Assembly (NCBI GenBank): GCA_023411035.1
Contig: JAEYPE010000158.1
Coordinates: 1-12,475 of the forward strand
DNA length: 12,475 bases
Reading direction: 5' to 3'
Source of the DNA: Pseudomonadota bacterium
Lineage (GTDB): Bacteria; Pseudomonadota; Alphaproteobacteria; Azospirillales; Azospirillaceae
A program made the position numbers and the translations under genes. The notes beneath the pieces were generated by a model. It did not search any database and was not told where the DNA came from. It was given only the letters and a program-made list of their open reading frames with translations. Of this stretch, positions 6,099 through 12,348 are shown one piece after another. Position 1 is the stretch's first letter; the number at the start of each line of letters is the position of its first letter.

Positions 6099-7279
6099 GC
6101 TGCCCTCGACGCGAACTTGCGGATGTAGGGACCGATTTCCTTGAGCGGCAACACCGCGGAGCAGATACCCGCCTGGGCGACGGCCCCCGGCATGCCCCAC
6201 ACGACGCTGGACGCCTCGTCCTGCGCGATCAGGGTGCCGCCGGCGTTCACCACGTCCGTGCAGCCCTTCAGCCCGTCCTGGCCCATGCCGGTCAGGATGC
6301 AGGCCAGAATCTTGCGCCCGCCGAAGGCGCGGAGGATCGACCGCATCATCGGGTCAACCGCCGGACGGCAGAAATTCTCCGGCGGGTCCTTGGTCAGGGA
6401 AATCACGTTGGCGCCGCCGCGCTGGGTCACCAGCATGTGGAAGTCGCCCGGCGCGATGTAGCAGCGGCCGGACACGATGGGTTCGCCGTCCTTCGCCTCC
6501 TGCGCGTTCAGCCCACACTGGCGGGTGATGTGCTCCGCCAGGATGGTGGTGAAGGTCGCCGGCATGTGCTGGGTGATGAGGATCGGCTGGGTGACGCCGG
6601 CCTTCAGATGGGCCAGCACCTCGAACAGCGCCTGTGGACCGCCCGTGGAACTGCCGATGGCGATCACGTCCGGCTTGGTCTGGCTGGCGGTGCCGACGGC
6701 GGGTGCCGGACGCAGCGTGACGGGCGGCGTCTCCCGCTTCAGCAAGGACGACGGCGCCGGGGTCAGCGGGCGCATCTCACCGCGGGTGCGGGACCCGGCG
6801 CGGCGGGCGGCGGCGCCCAGCGCCTTGACCTTTGACACCAATTCGCGCTTGAAGGCGTCCGCCCCGCCAAGCTCGCGGGTGGAGGTCGGCTTGGGGATAT
6901 AGTCGGCGGCACCCGCGGACAGGCAGCGCATGGAGATGTCGGCCCCGCGCAGCGTCAGCGTCGAGGCCATGATGATCTTCACCTGCGGCGCCACGGCCAG
7001 CAGCTTCGGAAGGGCGGTCAGCCCGTCCATCACCGGCATTTCGATGTCGAGAACGATGACGTCGAGGGTATTTCGCTGCAGCGCGTTGATCGCCATCTGA
7101 CCGTCGCCCACCGAGGCGACCACGCGGATGTCCGCGTCGCCTTCCAGGGCACGGGTCAGGAGGCCACGGATGACGGCGGAATCGTCGACCACCATCACCC
7201 GCACGGGATCGCCGCCGGCGGTGCCGGCCGGATGAGCCGCGGGTGCGGCGGGAGGGCTTCTGCCGAAACGATCGGACAT
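6095..7279 (-). CDS. cheB: Chemotaxis response regulator/protein-glutamate methylesterase CheB
   Basis: A 394-aa, two-domain enzyme that removes methyl groups from (and deamidates) receptor glutamates when phosphorylated by CheA. The receiver domain (about 25-145) shows VVDDS (30-34), Asp78 in VIVLDIEMPVMDG and Lys130 (PKPTS). A linker of about 50 residues, rich in Pro, Arg and Thr, connects to the esterase domain (about 203-390). Its catalytic triad is visible as Ser211 (IGSSTGGPQ), His238 (THMPATF context, here ITQHMP) and Asp335 (TGMGQDG). The start ATG 7279 has an AAAGG about 11 nt upstream. The gene lies 54 bp after cheY and is coupled to cheR by ATGA. The first 24 residues are Pro/Ala-rich and precede the receiver; they may be disordered. 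Confidence 0.97.
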   Translation of the reverse strand: MSDRFGRSPPAAPAAHPAGTAGGDPVRVMVVDDSAVIRGLLTRALEGDADIRVVASVGDGQMAINALQRNTLDVIVLDIEMPVMDGLTALPKLLAVAPQVKIIMASTLTLRGADISMRCLSAGAADYIPKPTSTRELGGADAFKRELVSKVKALGAAARRAGSRTRGEMRPLTPAPSSLLKRETPPVTLRPAPAVGTASQTKPDVIAIGSSTGGPQALFEVLAHLKAGVTQPILITQHMPATFTTILAEHITRQCGLNAQEAKDGEPIVSGRCYIAPGDFHMLVTQRGGANVISLTKDPPENFCRPAVDPMMRSILRAFGGRKILACILTGMGQDGLKGCTDVVNAGGTLIAQDEASSVVWGMPGAVAQAGICSAVLPLKEIGPYIRKFASRAA

Positions 7280-7333
7280 GACGCAATCAGCCTTTCAGGG
7301 TCGGAACAGTGCGCGGGGCGGCGGGGCCGCGCG

Positions 7334-7699
7334 TCACAGCAGACCGACCTGCTGGAACTTGATCTGGATGATGTCGCTGTCGAACGGCTTCATGATGTAC
7401 TCGTTCGCTCCGGCGGACAGCGCCTCCTGGATGTGGGCGAGGTCGTTCTCGGTCGTGCAGAACACGACCTTGGGAGCATCCCCGCCGCTCATCTTGCGCA
7501 GGCGACGCAGGAAATCGATCCCGTTCATGACCGGCATGTTCCAGTCCAGCAGGATGGCATCCGGCATCTTGCGCGCGCAGGCTTCCATGGCCTGCCTTCC
7601 GTCCTCCGCCTCTGTGCAGGCGAAGTTCAGCTCTTCCAGGATCTTCCGCGCGACCTTGCGGACCACGCGGCTGTCATCGACGACCAGGCAACATTTCAT
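7334..7699 (-). CDS. cheY: Chemotaxis response regulator CheY
   Basis: A stand-alone receiver domain of 121 aa with no output domain. Conserved residues: Asp8/Asp9 (VVDDS), phospho-acceptor Asp52 (ILLDWNMP), Thr82/Thr83 (FCTTEND) and Lys104 (MKPFD), with Tyr101 near the usual switch aromatic position. CheA phosphorylates it, and it then acts on the flagellar motor or other targets. It lies between cheW (48 bp) and cheB (54 bp) in the operon. A GAGG about 9 nt upstream can serve as ribosome binding site and lies within the palindrome GCCTGAGGC (minus strand). No cheZ is nearby, so dephosphorylation may rely on another enzyme or on a phosphate sink such as the CheA receiver. Confidence 0.97.
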   Translation of the reverse strand: MKCCLVVDDSRVVRKVARKILEELNFACTEAEDGRQAMEACARKMPDAILLDWNMPVMNGIDFLRRLRKMSGGDAPKVVFCTTENDLAHIQEALSAGANEYIMKPFDSDIIQIKFQQVGLL

Positions 7700-7747
7700 G
7701 GTGAACGGGCCTCAGGCTTCGCTATGCACACCGACCGGGGATTCGCC

Positions 7748-8248
7748 TCAGGCCGCTTCCAGAGTGGTGAAGTTCAGCAGACGCGGCACGTCCAGGACCA
7801 CCATGAGCTGTCCGTTCAGGCGGTAGATGCCCGTGGACACCTCACGCCAGCGCGGGTCGAGGGTGGCCGGGTTGCGCTCGAAATCGTCGTTGGACAGGCT
7901 CAGCACCTCGCCGACCGAATCGACCATCAGGCTGTACAGTTCGCCGCGCAGATCCACCACGATGGACATGCCCGGCTTGTCCTTCGGGCGCGACGACAGG
8001 CCCAGCCGCAAGCGCACGTCGATGGCGGTGACGATGCGCCCGCGCAGGTTCAGCGAGCCGGCGACCTCCGGCGGAGCCAGCGGGATGCGGGTGATCCGCT
8101 GGTGCCCCAGCACGTCCTGGACCTGTAGGACCGGAATGCCGAACAGCTGGTCGGCAATGGTCATGGTCACATAGTCCTGGCTGCCACCGGATGCGATCTC
8201 GTCGCCCTTGGACTTCTTGGTGGTGGCGGGCAGCTTGGCGTTGCTCAT
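7748..8248 (-). CDS. cheW: Chemotaxis coupling protein CheW
   Basis: A 166-aa adaptor that links chemoreceptors to CheA. Residues 1-24 are a charged, probably flexible leader (KKSKGDE). A CheW SH3-like fold follows: YVTMTIADQLFGIPVLQVQDV (about 26-46), the IPLAP turn, GSLNLRGRIVTAIDVRLRLG (64-83; Arg of NLRG is the usual receptor/CheA contact), and LMVDSVGEVLSL (107-118). The ATG at 8248 overlaps the cheA stop as ATGA, so expression is coupled to cheA and the stoichiometry is probably tied to it. It is the only CheW in the window. Confidence 0.97.
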   Translation of the reverse strand: MSNAKLPATTKKSKGDEIASGGSQDYVTMTIADQLFGIPVLQVQDVLGHQRITRIPLAPPEVAGSLNLRGRIVTAIDVRLRLGLSSRPKDKPGMSIVVDLRGELYSLMVDSVGEVLSLSNDDFERNPATLDPRWREVSTGIYRLNGQLMVVLDVPRLLNFTTLEAA

Positions 8249-10977
8249 GCGGCACCTTTCTGCTCGGACAGGGTCTGCTGAAGCGCGTACAGCAGCGCGT
8301 CACGGTCGAACTTGGCGACATAGTCGGTGAACCCGGCCTGGCGGCCGCGGTCGAGGTCGCGCGGGGAGGCGTGGCTGGACAGGGCGACCATCGGAGTGCT
8401 GCTCCAGCGGGTGCCGCCCTGGCGGACCGCCTCTGCGAAGTCGAAGCCGCTCATGCCCGGCATCTCGATGTCGGAGACGATGACGTCGAAGTCCTCGCCC
8501 GCCTCGCACAGCGCCAGCGCCTCGTTGGCGTTCTCCACCGCGGTGACGTCGTAGCCGGCCACCGACAGCAGCGGGGTCAGCAGGTTGCGGAAGAACGGGC
8601 TGTCGTCCACCAGAAGCACGCGCTGGAGCGCCTTCTCCTCCTCGTACGCCTCGGTCGAGGACGAGCCGAACCAATCCTTGTAGGCCTGGGTCAGGAAGAA
8701 GCCCGCGTCGATGACGTCCGTCGCCTTGCCGGCGATGATCGCCGAGCCCATCAGGCCCGGACGGTCGGCGGTGAGCTGCACCACCAGACGCTCTTCCACG
8801 ATGTCCACGATCTCGTCCACGATCAGGCCCATGGAGCGGTCGCCGTCGGCGAAGACCAGCACCGGCTGGCGACCTTCCTGGCCGATCATGAAGCCCGGAT
8901 CGATCGGCACCAGCGGCATCAGCTTGCCGCGGTACTGGACCACCGGCATGCCGTTGGACGATTCGACGCTGGCGAGGTCCACATCCTCCAGGCGGGCGAC
9001 CAGCGACAGCGGCACCGCCTTCGGCGCGCCGGCCCCGGCGCGGAACAGCAGCAGCGCCATCTTGTCCTCCTGGCGGGCCGTCTGGACGGAGGTCGCTTCC
9101 TTGGAAACGTTCTCGCCCATGGCCATCTCGCCGGTGGCCGACGCGATGCCGTTCGGGTCGAGGATCATGATGACCGACCCGTCGCCGAGGATCGTGTTGC
9201 CCGAGAACATCTCGATGTGCCGCAGGATCGGCGCCACCGGCTTCACCACGATTTCCTCGGTGTCGAACACGCGGTCGACCATGATGCCGAAGGTGTAGGT
9301 TCCGACCTGGGTGACCACAATGAAGGTCTCGTCGGTCTTCTTCTCCTCGCCCTCCTTGTCGTCGAGCCGCAGCAGCTCCTGGAGCGAGACCAGAGGCAGC
9401 AGGCGGTTGCGCAGGCGCAGGACCGGCGTGCCCTTCAGACGCTCGATGGTGTGCTCGCTGTCGGCGGCGGCGCGCACCAGTTCCACCACGCTGATCTGCG
9501 GGATGGCGAAGCGCTCGCCCGCGCACTCCACGATCAGGGCGGAGACGATGGCCAGGGTCAGCGGGATCTTGATGACGAAGGTCGAGCCCTTGCCCTGCTG
9601 GGACTTGATCTCGATCGTGCCGCCGATCTTCTCGATGTTGGTCTTCACCACGTCCATGCCGACGCCGCGGCCCGACACGTTGGTGACCTTCACCGCGGTC
9701 GAGAAGCCCGGCTTCATGATGAACTGGATGATCTGCTGGTCGGACATCGCCGCCAGCTCGCCTTCCGACGCCATGCCGTTCTGGATGGCTTTCTGCTTGA
9801 TCTTGTCGATCGCCAGGCCCTTACCGTCGTCCTGGATCTCGATGATGATGTGGCCGCCCTCGTGATAGGCGTTCAGCGTGATCCGGCCGGTTTCCGACTT
9901 GCCCGTGCGCAGGCGGTCGGCGGGCACCTCCAGGCCATGGTCGGCGGAGTTGCGCACCATGTGCGTCAGCGGGTCCTTGATCAGCTCCAGAACCTGCCGG
10001 TCCAGCTCGGTGTCGGCGCCGAGCATCTGGAGGTCGATCTTCTTGCCCAGTTCGTGCGCCAGATCGCGCACCAGACGCGGCAGCTTGGCCCAGGCGTTGC
10101 CGATCGGCTGCATGCGCGTCTTCATGACGCCTTCCTGCAGCTCCGACGTGACGTGGTTCAGGCGCTGGAGCGGAGCGGCGAACTCGCTTTCCTTCTGCGA
10201 GCGCAGGATCTGGAGAAGCTGGTTGCGGGTCAGCACCAGCTCCGAGACCATGGTCATCAGGTTTTCGAGCAGGTCGACGTTGACGCGGATGGTCTGCGCC
10301 GCGACGGCGGATTCCTTGTTGCCAGCCTCGCGCACGTCGTCGCCGCTGCTGCCGGCGGCCTGGGCGGCCGGGACCGGCATCTTGGAAGCGGGCGCGGGCA
10401 CCGGCTCGGGCTCGGGCACGGCCAGTTCCCTGGCGGGCTCCGGCTCGGGCTCGGGCTGGACCGGGGTGAGCGCGGTGGACGGGCCGGGCGCGGCGAGCCA
10501 CGCGGCCTCAAGCTCCTCCAGCGAAACCGACGGAACCTCCACCTCATCCTTCTTGGCGGGCGGCGGGGGAGCGGCCGCGGCGGCCGGGGCGCCGCCCAGC
10601 TTGCCCTCGGCGCAGGCGTTCAGGCGGATGATCAGGTCGTTGTCGTCGCCCGGCGGTTCGGCCTCGGTGGCCTCCAGCACGGCGAGCAGGCCCTTGATGG
10701 TGTCGAGCGCCTGGAGGATCAGCGACACCGCCTCGGGCGTGATGGTCAGCTCGCCGTCGCGGAACTTGCCCAGCACGTTCTCCGACGCGTGCGCGACCTT
10801 TTCCAGGCGCGGCAGGCCGAGGAACCCGCAGGTGCCCTTGATCGTATGGACAAGGCGGAAGATGTTCGAGAGCAGCTCGGGGTCGTTGGGGTTCTGCTCC
10901 AACCGGACCAGCTCGACGTCGAGCACGGACAGGTTCTCGTTGGTCTCGGTCAGGAATTCACTGAGCAGATCATCCAT
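8245..10977 (-). CDS. cheA: Hybrid chemotaxis histidine kinase CheA with C-terminal receiver
   Basis: A 910-aa kinase. Domains in order: P1/Hpt (1-105) with phospho-acceptor His44 in LVHTIKGTCGFLG; a long Ala/Pro/Glu-rich linker (about 125-225) with Pro-Glu repeats (QPEPEPEP, PEPEPVP) and no recognisable P2 domain; P3 dimerisation helices (about 230-300, NLMTMVSELVLTRNQLL); P4 ATPase (about 305-475) with N box HMVRNSADHGLE, G1 IQDDGKGL, G2 VSGRGVGMD; a first CheW-like P5 domain (about 480-612); a second, more divergent CheW-like domain (about 638-770); and a receiver (785-905) with Asp791/792, Asp836 (IVSDIEMPG), Ser867 and Lys889. The start ATG 10977 has GGGGA 7 nt upstream. It is first in cheAWYBR; the receiver may drain phosphate from P1 or tune output. 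No N-terminal membrane domain is present. Confidence 0.98.
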   Translation of the reverse strand: MDDLLSEFLTETNENLSVLDVELVRLEQNPNDPELLSNIFRLVHTIKGTCGFLGLPRLEKVAHASENVLGKFRDGELTITPEAVSLILQALDTIKGLLAVLEATEAEPPGDDNDLIIRLNACAEGKLGGAPAAAAAPPPPAKKDEVEVPSVSLEELEAAWLAAPGPSTALTPVQPEPEPEPARELAVPEPEPVPAPASKMPVPAAQAAGSSGDDVREAGNKESAVAAQTIRVNVDLLENLMTMVSELVLTRNQLLQILRSQKESEFAAPLQRLNHVTSELQEGVMKTRMQPIGNAWAKLPRLVRDLAHELGKKIDLQMLGADTELDRQVLELIKDPLTHMVRNSADHGLEVPADRLRTGKSETGRITLNAYHEGGHIIIEIQDDGKGLAIDKIKQKAIQNGMASEGELAAMSDQQIIQFIMKPGFSTAVKVTNVSGRGVGMDVVKTNIEKIGGTIEIKSQQGKGSTFVIKIPLTLAIVSALIVECAGERFAIPQISVVELVRAAADSEHTIERLKGTPVLRLRNRLLPLVSLQELLRLDDKEGEEKKTDETFIVVTQVGTYTFGIMVDRVFDTEEIVVKPVAPILRHIEMFSGNTILGDGSVIMILDPNGIASATGEMAMGENVSKEATSVQTARQEDKMALLLFRAGAGAPKAVPLSLVARLEDVDLASVESSNGMPVVQYRGKLMPLVPIDPGFMIGQEGRQPVLVFADGDRSMGLIVDEIVDIVEERLVVQLTADRPGLMGSAIIAGKATDVIDAGFFLTQAYKDWFGSSSTEAYEEEKALQRVLLVDDSPFFRNLLTPLLSVAGYDVTAVENANEALALCEAGEDFDVIVSDIEMPGMSGFDFAEAVRQGGTRWSSTPMVALSSHASPRDLDRGRQAGFTDYVAKFDRDALLYALQQTLSEQKGAA

Positions 10978-11174
10978 GGCGTGTTCCCCAGGCCTTCGTT
11001 ATCGTGCTCCGGCTGTCACCCGAGGAGTTCCCGGGCCGGGCTGGCGGCGCGCGGTGCCCGTAGGGCCGCAGACCGCGGCCTTCGGGCACGGGGGGAGCCT
11101 GTCAAACACTGATTAAAAGTATCTTACCTCGAAAGTGCGGGTACGGCCCGCGATGGCTTGTCACAGGGGGATTC
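10978..11174. promoter_or_regulatory. Divergent control region between cheA and a 57-aa ORF, with CtrA-type box
   Basis: A 197-bp region. The stretch from 11101 to about 11130 is locally A/T-rich and contains TTAA (11113-11116), seven bases, then TTAC (11124-11127). This is one mismatch from the CtrA consensus TTAA-N7-TTAA with exact spacing. It lies 136-150 bp upstream of the cheA start and about 50-60 bp upstream of the ATG at 11175, so it could serve either promoter. A strong hairpin occupies 11054-11089 between box and cheA. The cheA ribosome binding site (GGGGA on the minus strand) lies at 10985-10989. I could not assign reliable -35/-10 elements. Confidence 0.55.
11054..11089. repeat. 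Long G/C-rich hairpin in the cheA leader
   Basis: GTGCCCGTAGGGCCGC (11054-11069) pairs with GCGGCCTTCGGGCAC (11075-11089) around a 5-nt loop, with one T-T mismatch and one bulged base. It lies about 77 bp upstream of the cheA ATG, so a cheA transcript starting near the CtrA-type box would carry it in its 5' leader. No T-run follows on either strand. It may be an attenuator, a protein or RNA-folding signal, or an intergenic repeat element found elsewhere in the genome. Confidence 0.6.
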
Positions 11175-11348
11175 ATGCAGGACGAGGAGTTGGCGCAGCA
11201 GGTGCGCGACGCGGTTGAGGCGCTGAACGAGGCGCTGACCAGGGCGGCCCGCCACAGCCTGGCGGTCAACCTGCGCACGACCTCCCACCAGACGACGCAC
11301 GGGGTGGAGCAGGTCGTGGTGGAAGCGCGGATCTTCAAACAGCTTTAG
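11175..11348 (+). CDS. Small hypothetical protein, 57 aa
   Basis: The ATG is preceded at good distance by CAGGGGG, a strong ribosome binding site for this genome. The product is soluble, has no cysteine, signal peptide or membrane segment, and looks like an amphipathic helix (residues 2-27, ELAQQVRDAVEALNEALTRA) followed by two beta-like segments (LAVNLRTT, then VEQVVVEARIFKQL). Such a helix plus strand pair fits a small alpha/beta dimer or partner-binding protein. It diverges from cheA across the region with a CtrA-type box and converges with chpT, so it sits among CtrA-pathway genes. I do not recognise a family and assign no function. The frame, ribosome site and compact gene packing all support it as real. 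Confidence 0.8.
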   Translation: MQDEELAQQVRDAVEALNEALTRAARHSLAVNLRTTSHQTTHGVEQVVVEARIFKQL

Positions 11349-11351
11349 GAA

Positions 11352-11368
11352 GGCGGCCGGAGGCCGCC
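11352..11368. terminator. Short hairpin between the convergent 57-aa ORF and chpT
   Basis: GGCGGCC (11352-11358) and GGCCGCC (11362-11368) form a perfect 7-bp stem with a GGA loop. It fills the 22 bp between the stop of the plus-strand ORF (11348) and the end of chpT (11371). There is no T-run, but the position between two convergent stops supports a bidirectional terminator. Confidence 0.55.
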
Positions 11369-11370
11369 GC

Positions 11371-12033
11371 TCACCACTCCAGCGTGAACGCCAGCGCTTC
11401 CGGCCCGAGCTGCCCTGTGCCCAGCCGCACGCCGTAGGTCTCGGCGAAGCGCCCGGTGATGTAGGGGTGAATGGTGCGCGCGGTCAGCTCGTCCGGCTTC
11501 GCCCGGCCGGTCAGCGCCGCCTCGGCCTCGGGGGTGAGCGCGCCGGGCCGGCCCTTGGCGGTCACGGTCAGGCGGCCGGACTCCTGGCTGCCCTCCCCCG
11601 CCACCACCACGCTGCCGCCGTGGGTCAGCGATTCCTCGGCCAGCACGATGGTGTTCAGCAGCACCTTGGCGAGGCCCAGCCGCATGGCGGCCCAGTCCGA
11701 CGGCGCCCCGGCCGGCCAGTCCAGCGTGGTGCGCGAGCCTTCGACCCAGCCCTGGGCGGCGGCGCGCACGTCGTTGAAGCCCTTCTGCTCGCGCCCGGCC
11801 GTGCCGTAGGCAAGGCGGAAGACGCGCAGCCGGCGGTCGGCCTGGAGCGAGGAATGGTCGATCAGCTTGATCGCCTCGCCCATGAAGGCGGGATTGGGCT
11901 CCCCGCCCTCGTCCGCATCCTCGTTCATCTCCTCGATCAGCTCCAGCCCGTTGCGGATGGCGCCGACCGGGCTGACGAGGTCGTGGCAGAAGCGGGAGGC
12001 GAGCAGCTCGACGACGCGGATGTCCAGGTCCAT
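11371..12033 (-). CDS. chpT: Histidine phosphotransferase ChpT
   Basis: A dimeric Hpt-type protein with a degenerate kinase-like fold. It carries phosphate from CckA to CtrA (and CpdR where present). From ATG 12033 it has 220 aa, close to Caulobacter ChpT. The dimerisation/phosphoacceptor helix holds LLASRFCHDLVSPVGAIRNG, with His17 as acceptor followed by Asp, the ChpT/HisKA-like H-[DE] signature. The C-terminal half (about 85-220) resembles a Bergerat fold without intact ATP-binding boxes (TLDW, LNTIVLAEESL, GGSVVVAGEG, GRLTVTAKG, HPYITGRFAETYG). A GTG three codons upstream (12042) is an alternative start. CtrA is encoded 7 kb away in the same window, which supports the name. CckA is not in the window. 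Confidence 0.92.
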   Translation of the reverse strand: MDLDIRVVELLASRFCHDLVSPVGAIRNGLELIEEMNEDADEGGEPNPAFMGEAIKLIDHSSLQADRRLRVFRLAYGTAGREQKGFNDVRAAAQGWVEGSRTTLDWPAGAPSDWAAMRLGLAKVLLNTIVLAEESLTHGGSVVVAGEGSQESGRLTVTAKGRPGALTPEAEAALTGRAKPDELTARTIHPYITGRFAETYGVRLGTGQLGPEALAFTLEW

Positions 12034-12042
12034 GTTCTTCAC

Positions 12043-12164
12043 GCGGTCAGGTGGCCGGGATCGGGGCGGCGGCGGGAACTTCCCGCAACGCCTCCCTTTC
12101 TTGTAACATCCACGGCCACGAGATGCCGCCGATTTTCGGGGCGGCCGGCAAGGAAAGGGTCGCC
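12043..12164. promoter_or_regulatory. Divergent chpT / DUF3553 intergenic region with 15-bp palindrome
   Basis: A 122-bp gap between divergent starts. It contains the perfect odd palindrome GCGGGAA-C-TTCCCGC (12072-12086), about 40 bp upstream of the chpT ATG and 80 bp upstream of the DUF3553 start. Symmetry and placement suggest a dimeric repressor/activator site serving one or both genes. AAGGAAAGGG at 12149-12158 is a good ribosome binding site for the ATG at 12165. A TTGTAACAT stretch (12101-12109) is the only A/T-rich patch that might hold a -10. Confidence 0.5.
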
Positions 12165-12344
12165 ATGGACGACACGCTGGTGCCCGGAGCCTGGGTCCGT
12201 CACCCCAGCCAGCCCGACTGGGGCCTCGGACAGGTGCAGTCGGCGGTGCGCGAGCGCGTCACCGTGAACTTCGAGCACGCCGGCAAGGTGCTGATCAACA
12301 CCCGGGTCATCGACCTGCGCGTCGTCGACCCGGACGGGGATTGA
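12165..12344 (+). CDS. DUF3553 small protein, 59 aa
   Basis: A small soluble protein matching the DUF3553 pattern: PGAWVRHPSQPDWGLGQVQS (7-26), then VTVNFEHAGKVLIN (32-45). This looks like the small beta-barrel (CarD/UvrD-tail-like) unit that appears at the end of some helicases and as stand-alone proteins in alphaproteobacteria, and may bind RNA polymerase or nucleic acid. That role is an inference from fold resemblance. The start is ATG 12165 because of the AGGAAAGGG upstream; the frame is open back to 12051 but that part looks non-coding and would cover the palindrome. The stop lies 4 nt before the next ATG, so it is co-transcribed with the cytochrome gene. Confidence 0.85.
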   Translation: MDDTLVPGAWVRHPSQPDWGLGQVQSAVRERVTVNFEHAGKVLINTRVIDLRVVDPDGD

Positions 12345-12348
12345 GCCG

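Noticed and set aside
6099..6200. Longer N-terminus for CheR
   Set aside because: The extra codons lie wholly in cheB. The ATG at 6098 overlaps the cheB stop as ATGA and gives the normal CheR length.
7311..7332. GCGCGG/CCGCGC hairpin after cheY as a terminator
   Set aside because: It has six-base arms made only of G/C, a 10-nt loop and no T-run, in the middle of a continuous operon. Such pairing is expected by chance at this composition.
8191..11112. A 973-codon open frame on the plus strand opposite cheA
   Set aside because: It is antisense to a complete CheA and has His/Arg/Gly-rich low-complexity content typical of frames opposite high-GC genes. It also runs through the intergenic region and has no domain.
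11467..12267. A 266-codon open frame opposite chpT
   Set aside because: It is antisense to chpT and also covers the chpT promoter palindrome and part of the DUF3553 gene in another frame.
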